Origin: Bradyrhizobium sp. CB82
GTDB lineage: Bacteria > Pseudomonadota > Alphaproteobacteria > Rhizobiales > Xanthobacteraceae
Length of the DNA stretch: 64,000 nt
NCBI RefSeq assembly: GCF_029714405.1
Contig: NZ_CP121650.1
Coordinates: 8,561,001-8,625,000, forward strand
Reading direction: 5' to 3'
Both the position numbers and the translations under genes were made by a program. Shown here one piece after another: positions 24,137 through 32,068 of this stretch (its first letter is position 1; every line of letters begins with the position of its first letter). The notes under the pieces were generated by a model. It was not told the origin of the DNA. It worked only from the letters and a program-made list of their open reading frames with translations, and did no database searches.

Positions 24137-25366
24137 ATGCCCGCTGTTACTGGCAAACTTGCCGCCGCGGCAGTCGCGCTTGCGCTGTTCGCGGCCTCGA
24201 CCTCCACTGCATCAGCCCAGAAGAAATACGATACCGGCGCGACCGACACCGAGATCAAGATCGGCAACATCATGCCCTATAGCGGACCGGCATCCGCCTA
24301 CAGCATCATCGGCCGCACCGAGGCCGCCTATTTCAAGAAGATCAACGAGGAAGGCGGCATCAACGGCCGCAAGATCAACTTCATCTCCTATGACGACGCC
24401 TATTCGCCGCCGAAGACGGTGGAGCAGGCGCGCAAGCTCGTCGAGAGCGACGAGGTGCTGTTCATCTTCAATTCGCTCGGCACGCCGCCGAACTCGGCGA
24501 TCCAGAAATACATGAACTCGAAAAAGGTGCCGCAGCTCTTCGTCGCGACCGGCGCCACCAAGTGGAACGATCCGAAAGACTTCCCCTGGACCATGGGCTG
24601 GCAGCCCAACTACCAGAGCGAGACGCAGATCTATGCGAAGTGGCTGCTCAAGAACAAGCCTGACGCCAAGATCGCGGTGCTCTACCAGAACGACGACTAC
24701 GGCAAGGACTATCTCAAGGGCCTGAAGGATGGCCTCGGCTCCAAGGCCGCGAGCATGATCGTCGCCGAGGAGAGCTATGAGACCTCCGAACCGACGATCG
24801 ACAACCATATCGTCAAGCTGAAGTCGACCGGCGCCGACGTCTTCATGAACATCACGACGCCGAAATTCGCGGCGCAGGCGATCAAGAAGAACGCCGAGAT
24901 CGGCTGGAAACCGCTGCACTTCCTCAACAACGTCTCGGCCTCCGTCGGCAGCGTGCTGAAGCCCGCCGGCTTCGAGAACGCCCAGGACGTCATCTCCGCC
25001 GACTATCTGAAGGACGTGTCGGATCCGCAGTGGAACAACGATCCCGGCATGAAGGAATTTCTCGCCTTCATGACGAAGTACTTTCCGGACGGCGACAAGC
25101 TCGACCACGGCACCATCGTCGGCTACGGCGTGGCGCAGACCCTGGTGCAGGTGTTGAAGCAGTGCGGCGACAATCTCACGCGCGAGAACGTCATGAAGCA
25201 GGCGGCCAGCCTGAAGGGCTTCCGCACCGAGGTGCTGCTGCCCGGCATCCAGATCAACACGTCCGCGACCGACTTCGCGCCGATCAGCCAGCTCCAGCTC
25301 GAGAAGTTCAAGGGCGAGAAGTGGGAGCTGTTCGGCGACGTGATCAGCGCCGACGTCGGCGGTTAG
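24137..25366 (+). CDS. ABC transporter periplasmic binding protein 4 of 4 (LivK-like)
   Basis: A 409-residue paralogue with signal peptide MPAVTGKLAAAAVALALFA...ASAQ and the same mature start. It differs early in the mature protein (SAYSIIGRTEAAYFKK instead of the SAYGVIGKTEEAYF of the other three), close to the expected ligand cleft, so binding may differ. The ATG at 24137 follows AGGGAGACTGGA. It is the last of the array. Confidence 0.93.
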   Translation: MPAVTGKLAAAAVALALFAASTSTASAQKKYDTGATDTEIKIGNIMPYSGPASAYSIIGRTEAAYFKKINEEGGINGRKINFISYDDAYSPPKTVEQARKLVESDEVLFIFNSLGTPPNSAIQKYMNSKKVPQLFVATGATKWNDPKDFPWTMGWQPNYQSETQIYAKWLLKNKPDAKIAVLYQNDDYGKDYLKGLKDGLGSKAASMIVAEESYETSEPTIDNHIVKLKSTGADVFMNITTPKFAAQAIKKNAEIGWKPLHFLNNVSASVGSVLKPAGFENAQDVISADYLKDVSDPQWNNDPGMKEFLAFMTKYFPDGDKLDHGTIVGYGVAQTLVQVLKQCGDNLTRENVMKQAASLKGFRTEVLLPGIQINTSATDFAPISQLQLEKFKGEKWELFGDVISADVGG

Positions 25367-25395
25367 CCACCCCGCGGATTCGAGTTGCGAAAAAC

Positions 25396-25423
25396 ACCCC
25401 TCGCGAGGCCATCGCGGGGGGGT
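25396..25423 (+). terminator. Hairpin after binding protein 4 (weak terminator)
   Basis: ACCCCTCGCGA pairs with TCGCGGGGGGT, but only TTCATT follows. It fits the pattern of a hairpin after every binding-protein gene. Confidence 0.55.
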
Positions 25424-25569
25424 TCATTGCCTTCCGATTATCATCACGCGATTGCATAATCGAATGATGGGCAAGCCCGCTTACGCTTTGCGCGGCGATG
25501 CGCTAGGCAAGGGGCGGGCCTAGTCCGGCGAGGCGCCGGCAACCGGCTCTCCTTGACGAAAGCATCGCC

Positions 25570-26853
25570 ATGACCGACCGACGTCCCCTGCTCCGCGCCC
25601 TCTATGACGCCGCCGTCGCCGCCGCTCACCCGGACGTCGTGCTGGCGCCGCATCTGCGCCCCGCCCCTAAGGGCCGCGTGATCTGCCTCGCCGCCGGCAA
25701 GGGCGCAGGCGCGATGGCAGCGGCCGCCGAGCGGTACTATCTCGACACGCTCAAGCTCGATCCGGAGCGACTGGTCGGCATCGCCACCACCCGCCACGGC
25801 CATGGCGTGCCGACGCGGCGCATCAGGGTGGTCGAGGCCGGCCATCCCGTGCCTGATGAAGCAGGCCTCAAGGGCGCCGCCGACACGCTGGAACTCGCGC
25901 AACAGGCCAGGCCCGACGATCTCCTTCTGGTGCTGCTCTCCGGCGGCGGCTCGGCGAACTGGATCGCCCCCATCGAAGGCATCAGCTTCGCGCAGAAGCA
26001 GGCGGTCAACCGTGCGCTGTTGCGCTCGGGCGCGCCGATCGGCGAGGTCAACACGGTCAGAAAACATCTGTCGCGCATCAAGGGCGGGCGGCTCGCGCGC
26101 GCCGGCCGAAATGCAGCCGAGATCGTGACGCTCGCGATCTCCGACGTGCCACATGACGAGCCCTCCGCGATCGCCTCCGGCCCCACGGTGCCGGACCCGA
26201 CCACGCTCGCCGATGCCCGCGCCATCGTCGCGAAATACGAGCTCGCGCTCGACGACGCGGTACGCCGCGCGCTGGACGATCCCGGCAACGAGAGCTGCAA
26301 GCCCGGCGATGCCGCGTTTGTGCGCGCGCATTTCGAACTGATCGCGCGTCCCAGGCAGTCGCTCGACGCCGCGGTCAAGCTGGCGAAGGACGCGGGCTAT
26401 GAGGTGATCGATCTCGGCGCCGATCTCGAGGGCGAGGCGCGCGAGGTCGCCGCCGCGCATGCGCAGCTGGCCTTGAAGGCGCGCGCCGCCGGCAAGCGCA
26501 CCGCCATCCTCTCCGGCGGCGAGCTCACGGTAACCGTGCGCGGCAATGGCCGCGGCGGCCCGAACCAGGAATACGCGCTGGCGCTCGCCGACCTGTTGAA
26601 GGACACCCCCGATGTCGCCGCCCTCGCCGGCGACACCGACGGCGCCGATGGCGGCGCCGGCAAGGCCACCGACCCCGCGGGCGCACTGATCGACGCGGCG
26701 ACGTTTGCGAAGATGAAGATGCTGGCGCTGGAGCCGCAGGCCTATCTCGACAACAACGACGCGTCGGCGTTCTTTGCCGCGACCGGCGACCTGCTGCTGC
26801 CGGGGCCGACGCTGACGAACGTGAACGACATCAGGGCGATCTTGGTGGATTGA
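25570..26853 (+). CDS. Glycerate 2-kinase (DUF4147/MOFRL family)
   Basis: A 427-residue protein. The N-terminal DUF4147 domain has CLAAGKGAGAMAAAAE, HPVPDEAGLKGA and LVLLSGGGSANWIAP. The C-terminal MOFRL domain has TAILSGGELTVTVRGNGRGGPNQEYALA and LAGDTDGADGG. The family phosphorylates glycerate at C2 in glyoxylate, tartrate or serine-cycle metabolism; older databases call it hydroxypyruvate reductase (TtuD). The ATG at 25570 has only a weak purine stretch upstream. It is separated from the binding-protein array by 200 bp and is probably an independent unit. Confidence 0.9.
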   Translation: MTDRRPLLRALYDAAVAAAHPDVVLAPHLRPAPKGRVICLAAGKGAGAMAAAAERYYLDTLKLDPERLVGIATTRHGHGVPTRRIRVVEAGHPVPDEAGLKGAADTLELAQQARPDDLLLVLLSGGGSANWIAPIEGISFAQKQAVNRALLRSGAPIGEVNTVRKHLSRIKGGRLARAGRNAAEIVTLAISDVPHDEPSAIASGPTVPDPTTLADARAIVAKYELALDDAVRRALDDPGNESCKPGDAAFVRAHFELIARPRQSLDAAVKLAKDAGYEVIDLGADLEGEAREVAAAHAQLALKARAAGKRTAILSGGELTVTVRGNGRGGPNQEYALALADLLKDTPDVAALAGDTDGADGGAGKATDPAGALIDAATFAKMKMLALEPQAYLDNNDASAFFAATGDLLLPGPTLTNVNDIRAILVD

Positions 26854-26867
26854 GGCACGGCTCCCCC

Positions 26868-26951
26868 GTCATTGCGAGCGAAGCGACGCAATCCAGAATC
26901 TTTCCGCGGGAAGACTCTGGATTGCCTCGTCGCTTCGCTCGTCGCAATGAC
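26868..26951. repeat. Palindromic repeat (GTCATTGCGAG family), intact copy
   Basis: The left end reads GTCATTGCGAGCGAAGCGAC then GCAATCCAGA; the right half is the near-exact reverse complement, ending TCGCAATGAC, around a central TTTCCGCGGGAA. The same family is the target of the IS insertion at 41758-42808. Confidence 0.85.
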
Positions 26952-26969
26952 CGAGGATGTGGATACAGC

Positions 26970-27494
26970 TCACCCCTTCCCGCCGACATGCTCCAGCAGC
27001 GCGAGCAGGCCTTTCAGCAGATCCGTCGGTGTCGGCGGGCAGCCCTTGATCTGCAGATCCACCGGAACGACCTCGGACACGCCGCCGACGCAGGCGTAGC
27101 TGCCTCCAAAAATGCCGCCATCGAGCGCGCAGCCGCCGACGGCGACGACCCATTTCGGGTCGGGCGTGGCGTTGTAGGTCCGCTCCAGCGCTTGCCTCAT
27201 GTTGTGGGTCACGGGACCGGTGACGAGCAGCACGTCGGCATGGCGCGGCGAGGCGACGAAGCGCAGGCCGAAGCGTTCAATGTCGTAGAAGGCGTTGGAG
27301 AGCGCGTGAATTTCGAGCTCGCAGCCATTGCAGGAGCCGGCATCGACCTGGCGGATCGCGAGCGAACGGCCGAGCCTTGCCTGCGCGGCACGGTCGACCT
27401 TGCTCGCAAGCTCGGCGAGTGCGGCCTCGTCCGGCGCGGGTGCGGGCTCCGTCAGCGAACCGTGGGTGAGGCTTTCGAGCAGGGTCTTGCGCAT
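26970..27494 (-). CDS. HyfI/NuoB-like [4Fe-4S] small subunit of a hydrogenase-4-related complex
   Basis: A 174-residue protein of the 20-kDa complex I/NiFe small-subunit family. Cluster ligands are Cys55 and Cys58 (CNGCELEIHAL), Cys122 (GGCALDGG) and Cys152 (KGCPPTPTDLL); Cys135 is an extra cysteine. It should hold the proximal N2-like cluster facing the large subunit. It is last of six genes in the order hyfB-C-E-F-G-I and lies 3 bp after the large-subunit gene. E. coli HyfI is about 250 residues, so this is a compact version. Function within a non-hydrogenase complex is unknown. Confidence 0.88.
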   Translation of the reverse strand: MRKTLLESLTHGSLTEPAPAPDEAALAELASKVDRAAQARLGRSLAIRQVDAGSCNGCELEIHALSNAFYDIERFGLRFVASPRHADVLLVTGPVTHNMRQALERTYNATPDPKWVVAVGGCALDGGIFGGSYACVGGVSEVVPVDLQIKGCPPTPTDLLKGLLALLEHVGGKG

Positions 27495-27497
27495 GGC

Positions 27498-29006
27498 TCA
27501 GAGATCCGCGCCCGAATAGGAACAGTTGAAGGACTTGTTGCAGAGCGGGAAGTCGGCGATGATATTGCCCTCGATCGCGGTCTCCAGCAGCGGCCATTGG
27601 AACCACGAGGCGTCGCGCAGATGACAGCGCTGCACGCGCAACTCCTGGTCCAGCCTGAGCCAGATCAGCACGTCGCCGCGAAACGCCTCCGTCACCGCCA
27701 GGCCTTCGCAGTCACCGCGCCCGGCCGGCACCGCGCTCCTGATCTCGCCCGGCGACATCAGGTCCAGAATCTGCGCAATCAGCGCGACGCTCTGCTCGAC
27801 CTCGCGGATGCGGATCCAGACCCGTGCATTGACATCGCCCGCTTCGAGCACCGGCACCTCGAACGCCAAGCGATCGTAAGGCGCGTAGGCGAGCGTGCGT
27901 CGCGCATCGAAATTGCGCCCCGAGGCGCGGCCGACATAGCCGCCGGCGCCGAACTGCCGTGCATACTCCGTCTTCACGATGCCCGTGGTGACGGTGCGGT
28001 CCTGGAGTGACGCCGTGTTGTCGTAGAGCTCGATCAGGCGCGGAAACACCCTCTTGATTTCAGCTAGCAGCCTCCGCAGTGCCATGTCTCCGTCGGGCGC
28101 GATGTCTTGCACCACGCCGCCGGGCACGATGACATCCATCATCAGGCGATGGCCGAACGCGACATTCGCGGCGCGCAAGCAGCGCTCGCGCAAAATGCCG
28201 GTCTGGGCATGCATCAGCGCGAAGGAGGCGTCGTTGCAGATCGCACCGATGTCGCCGAAATGGTTGGCGAGGCGTTCCAGCTCCGCCATCAGTGCCCGCA
28301 AGAATATCGCCCGCGGCGGCGCCTCGATGTCGAGCGCCGCCTCCACGGCGCGCGCAAAGGCGAAGGCGTAGGCGACCGCACTGTCGCCGGAGGTGCGATT
28401 GGCGAGCTTTGCCGCGACGTCCAGGCTCGCGCCCTGCATCAGCCGCTCGATGCCCTTATGCGTGTAGCCCAGCCACTGCTCGAGCCGCACGACATGTTCG
28501 CCATTGGCGGTGAAGCGGAAATGACCGGGCTCGATGATGCCGGCATGGACGGGGCCGACAGCAACCTGGTGCAGCGCCTCGCCTTCGGCCGGTAGAAACT
28601 GGTACGTGACCGCCCCGCGCGGCACATTGCGGTTTCCAAGCGGGAACGATTTGCCCCAGACGTGGTGATCGAGCCATGGCCGCATATCGTCGGCGCCGGT
28701 TGGCGTCAGCCCGAACAGGTCGTGGATGGTACGCTCCAGCCGCAGCGCGGGCAGATGCTGGCGGGCGACGCTCGGAAATCTACCCGCCGCACATTCGTAG
28801 GTGACGACCGCAATCTCGGCGGCGGCTCCATCGAGCAGCGCCATGTGCACCGCAGACGGCTCCCCCCAGAAGCCGAGCAGCGTCAGGCGGCCGGCGGTCA
28901 GTTGCTCGATCGCCGCCTGCCAGCCCGCGTCCGCCACGACGGCACGCGGCCAGGGCCGGTGCGACGCAACCGCGTGAACATGGGGGATGCCGTCGAGGAT
29001 ATCCAT
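27498..29006 (-). CDS. HyfG/NuoCD-like large subunit lacking NiFe ligands
   Basis: A 502-residue fusion of a NuoC-like N-domain (to ~110, with ERTIHDLFGL) and a NuoD/NiFe-large-subunit-like domain (GPVHAGIIEPGHFRF and so on). In true NiFe hydrogenases the first ligand pair is in RxCGxC; here the aligned stretch is RTSGDS (residues 204-209), with both Cys replaced by Ser. The C-terminal DPCxxC is replaced by FPLCNKSFNC at residues 486-495, followed by SYSGADL. It therefore cannot bind a NiFe centre in the usual way. It resembles the energy-converting hydrogenase-related (Ehr) class rather than HycE/HyfG proper. Annotation as an active hydrogenase would be wrong. Confidence 0.88.
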   Translation of the reverse strand: MDILDGIPHVHAVASHRPWPRAVVADAGWQAAIEQLTAGRLTLLGFWGEPSAVHMALLDGAAAEIAVVTYECAAGRFPSVARQHLPALRLERTIHDLFGLTPTGADDMRPWLDHHVWGKSFPLGNRNVPRGAVTYQFLPAEGEALHQVAVGPVHAGIIEPGHFRFTANGEHVVRLEQWLGYTHKGIERLMQGASLDVAAKLANRTSGDSAVAYAFAFARAVEAALDIEAPPRAIFLRALMAELERLANHFGDIGAICNDASFALMHAQTGILRERCLRAANVAFGHRLMMDVIVPGGVVQDIAPDGDMALRRLLAEIKRVFPRLIELYDNTASLQDRTVTTGIVKTEYARQFGAGGYVGRASGRNFDARRTLAYAPYDRLAFEVPVLEAGDVNARVWIRIREVEQSVALIAQILDLMSPGEIRSAVPAGRGDCEGLAVTEAFRGDVLIWLRLDQELRVQRCHLRDASWFQWPLLETAIEGNIIADFPLCNKSFNCSYSGADL

Positions 29007-29009
29007 CGC

Positions 29010-30449
29010 CTATCCCAGCAGCTTTGCGACATTCGTAAAACCGGTCACCAGGACCGGCGGCAGATAGATGCCGGCCATCGCCACCAGCGCCAGATGCGTG
29101 AACATCGGCACATAGGAGGCCTCCGCCGGCGCGCTCTTGCCCTTGGGCGCGCCGAACATGACGACGCCGACCCGCAAGAAAAGCCCGCCCAGCGCGATGA
29201 TGATACCAAGCACCAGGATCGCGGTCAGCCATGGCGCGCGGGTAAAGGTCGAGCTGACGACCAGGAACTCGCTCATGAAGATGCCGAGCGGCGGCAGGCC
29301 GACGATGGCCATGACGCCGAGCATCAGGCCCCAGCCGAGCACCGGGTTGGTCACCGTGAGCCCCCCGATATCGGCGATCTTCTGGGTGCCCTTGACCTGC
29401 GCGATATGGCCGACCGCGAAGAAGATCGCGGATTTGGTCAGCGAGTGCATGGTCATGTGCAGGAGGCCGGCGAAATTCGCGAGCGACCCGCCCATGCCGA
29501 AGGCGAAGACGATGATGCCCATATGCTCGATCGAGGAGTAGGCGAACATGCGCTTGATGTCGCGGCGGCGGTACAGCATCAGCGCGGCAAAGATCACGGA
29601 GATCAGGCCCATGGTCACCATCAGCGGCCCCGGCGCGATCGCCGCCGCGTTGACCGCGAGCATCATCTTGAAGCGGAGCAGCGCATAGAGCGCGACATTG
29701 AGCAGAAGGCCCGAGAGCACCGCGGAGATCGGCGTCGGACCTTCGGCATGCGCGTCGGGCAGCCAGGCGTGGAGCGGCGCGAGGCCGACCTTGGTGCCGT
29801 AGCCGAGCAGCAGGAAGACGAAAGCGACGTTGAGCAGCGCCGGATCGAATGCTGCGGCGTGCCGCACCAGCACGGTCCAGACCATGCCGTCGAGCCCCTC
29901 GCCCACCGCAGGGCGCGCCGCCATGTAGACCAGGATCGTGCCGAACAGCGCCAGCGCAATGCCCACGCTGCCGAGGATGAAATATTTCCAGGCGGCCTCC
30001 AGCGCCTCATGGGTACGGTAGATGCCGACCATCAGCACGGTGGTGAGCGTCGCGACCTCGACCGCGACCCACATCAGGCCGATATTGTTGGCGACGAGCG
30101 CGAGGTTCATCGCGAACATCAGCGTCTGGTACATCGCGTGATAGAAGCGCAGGAAGGCCGGCGTCAGCCGTCCGGTCTCGATTTCGTGGTGAATGTAGCT
30201 CGCGCTGAACACGGATGTCGTGAAGCCGACGAAGGTCGTCAGCACGATGAAAACCTTGTTGAGGTCGTCGAGCAGCAGATATTGCCCCGACGTCGGCTCG
30301 ATCACGAACAGCGACAGCGAGGTGAGGAAGGTCGCGAGCGCTGCAACGACGTTGAGCTTTGCCGTCAAGAGGTAGCCGGGCAGGATCGCCAGCAGCGCGG
30401 CCGAGACGGCCGGGATCAGCAGGATGGCACCGAGCGCGTCGATCGTCAT
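29010..30449 (-). CDS. HyfF/NuoN-like antiporter-type membrane subunit
   Basis: A 479-residue polytopic protein (about 13-14 helices) of the proton-conducting membrane transporter family. It shows the family features GTKVGLAPLHAWLPDAHAEGP and AYSSIEHMGIIVFAFGMGG, with Lys and His residues typical of the proton path. Encoded within the hyf-like operon, it overlaps the HyfE-like gene by four bases and precedes the large subunit by three bases. Confidence 0.9.
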   Translation of the reverse strand: MTIDALGAILLIPAVSAALLAILPGYLLTAKLNVVAALATFLTSLSLFVIEPTSGQYLLLDDLNKVFIVLTTFVGFTTSVFSASYIHHEIETGRLTPAFLRFYHAMYQTLMFAMNLALVANNIGLMWVAVEVATLTTVLMVGIYRTHEALEAAWKYFILGSVGIALALFGTILVYMAARPAVGEGLDGMVWTVLVRHAAAFDPALLNVAFVFLLLGYGTKVGLAPLHAWLPDAHAEGPTPISAVLSGLLLNVALYALLRFKMMLAVNAAAIAPGPLMVTMGLISVIFAALMLYRRRDIKRMFAYSSIEHMGIIVFAFGMGGSLANFAGLLHMTMHSLTKSAIFFAVGHIAQVKGTQKIADIGGLTVTNPVLGWGLMLGVMAIVGLPPLGIFMSEFLVVSSTFTRAPWLTAILVLGIIIALGGLFLRVGVVMFGAPKGKSAPAEASYVPMFTHLALVAMAGIYLPPVLVTGFTNVAKLLG

Positions 30450-31108
30450 CGCCGCTCTCCCCTGAAGCGGTCGAGCGCCTGCACATCGACGCTGTCAAAG
30501 CGCTCGCGGATGCGGAACAGGAAGATGCCGATCACGATGAAGGCGATCAGCACCGAGAAGGCGACGCTGATCTCGACCACCAACGGCATGCCCTTGGCGC
30601 CGGTCGCCGCCAGCACGAGCCCGTTTTCCAGCGACATGAAGCCGACCACCTGACTCACCGCGTTGCGCCTTGTGACCATGATCAAAAGCCCGAGCAGCAC
30701 CACCGACAGCGCGAAGGCGAGATCCTCGCGCGCGAGCGCGTCGGCGCCCGGCGTGACCCGCAGCATCACCACCATCGACAGCGCGACGAGGCCGATGCCG
30801 GCCATCATGGTGAGTCCCACGCCGATCACGTTCTCGATCTCGCGGTGAATGCCGAGCCGCCGGATGATCCGGTGCAGCGCCACCGGAATGATGATGGCCT
30901 TGAAAACGAGAGCGATCAGCGCGGTGACATAGAGGTGCGGCGCGGCCTGGATATAGGCCTGCCAGGCCACCGACAGCGCCAGCACGGTCGCGTGCAGCGC
31001 ATAGACGTTGAGCAGCGCATAAAGCCGGTCCTGGTAAAGCAGCATGAAGCTCGCCAGCACGAGCGAACCGGCGAGCAGGTGGGCGATATCGAATTGCAGG
31101 CTGCTCAT
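30446..31108 (-). CDS. HyfE/NuoK-like membrane subunit
   Basis: A 220-residue protein with about six hydrophobic segments, equal in length to hydrogenase-4 component E. NuoK-type features include VGFMSLENGLVLAATGAKGMP, with Glu in the membrane. The start at 31108 is three bases after the HyfC-like stop. It links antiporter-like subunits to the NuoH-like subunit in related complexes. Confidence 0.87.
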   Translation of the reverse strand: MSSLQFDIAHLLAGSLVLASFMLLYQDRLYALLNVYALHATVLALSVAWQAYIQAAPHLYVTALIALVFKAIIIPVALHRIIRRLGIHREIENVIGVGLTMMAGIGLVALSMVVMLRVTPGADALAREDLAFALSVVLLGLLIMVTRRNAVSQVVGFMSLENGLVLAATGAKGMPLVVEISVAFSVLIAFIVIGIFLFRIRERFDSVDVQALDRFRGERR

Positions 31109-31111
31109 GTC

Positions 31112-32068
31112 TTACAGGCTCCCCGACACGAAGCGCAGCAGGGTGGCGAGCAGCGCCAGCATCAGCGCCGCGCCCAGGAACTCGGGAATCCGGAACACGC
31201 GCATCTTGGCGATCGACGTCTCGAACACGGCGAGCAGGAAGCCGAGGACTGCAAGCTTGCCGAGATAGAGCAGCACGCCAGACGCCAGAGCCGCAACGCT
31301 CGCATCGGCGGTTGCCGTGCCCCAGGGCAGGAATATGCAGGCGATCAGCGAGACGTAGAGCAGGAGCTTGAGCTGCGACGACAGGTCGATCAGCGCGAGA
31401 TGCCGCCCCGAATATTCCAGCACCATGGCTTCATGTACCATGGTGAGCTCGAGATGGGTGGCGGGATTGTCGACGGGGATGCGGGCATTCTCTGCCAGTG
31501 CCACGATAGTCAGTGCGACAAACGCCATGCCCAGCGACACGCGCAAACCAACCGCGTCCGAGCCCATGAACTCCGCAACGTTGGAAAGCTGGGTCGAACC
31601 CGCAATCATGGCGACGGAGAACACGGTGATCAGGATCGCGGGCTCGGCGAGCGAGGCGATCATCACCTCGCGGCTGGAGCCGATACCACCGAAGGCGGTG
31701 CCGACATCCATGCCGGCGAGCGCCTGAAAGAAACGGGCGCTGCCGAGCAGCGCGATGATGGCGATGAGATCGGCGCTCCAGAAGAACAACAGACCGTTGC
31801 CGAATGTCGGCACCAGCGAGGCCGCCACCCAGGTGCCGGCGAACATCAGATAGGGAATGACGCGAAACAGCCAGGAGGCGTTGTCCGCGAGCACGACGTC
31901 CTTGCGCATCAGGCGGACGAGATCGCGATAGGGTTGGAGCAACGGCGGTCCGCGCCGACGAAGCAGCCGCGCCTTCACCTTGCGCACGTAGCCGGTGAGC
32001 AGCGGGGCGAGCAGCAGCACCAGCAGCATCTGCGTGCCTTGCGAGAGGATGTCGCGCAGCGCATTCAT
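31112..32068 (-). CDS. HyfC/NuoH-like membrane subunit
   Basis: A 318-residue membrane protein of the NADH dehydrogenase subunit 1 family. RRGPPLLQPYRDLVRLMRKD matches the conserved cytoplasmic loop that contacts the hydrophilic module; ENARIPVDNPATHLELTMVHEAM contains the carboxylates of the NuoH interface. It overlaps the HyfB-like gene in ATGA. It anchors the G and I subunits to the membrane arm. Confidence 0.9.
   Translation of the reverse strand: MNALRDILSQGTQMLLVLLLAPLLTGYVRKVKARLLRRRGPPLLQPYRDLVRLMRKDVVLADNASWLFRVIPYLMFAGTWVAASLVPTFGNGLLFFWSADLIAIIALLGSARFFQALAGMDVGTAFGGIGSSREVMIASLAEPAILITVFSVAMIAGSTQLSNVAEFMGSDAVGLRVSLGMAFVALTIVALAENARIPVDNPATHLELTMVHEAMVLEYSGRHLALIDLSSQLKLLLYVSLIACIFLPWGTATADASVAALASGVLLYLGKLAVLGFLLAVFETSIAKMRVFRIPEFLGAALMLALLATLLRFVSGSL

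Noticed and set aside
27498..29006. Annotation as a functional NiFe hydrogenase or formate hydrogenlyase large subunit
   Set aside because: The ligand motifs are replaced (RTSGDS and FPLCNKSFNC), and no maturation or formate dehydrogenase genes are nearby.
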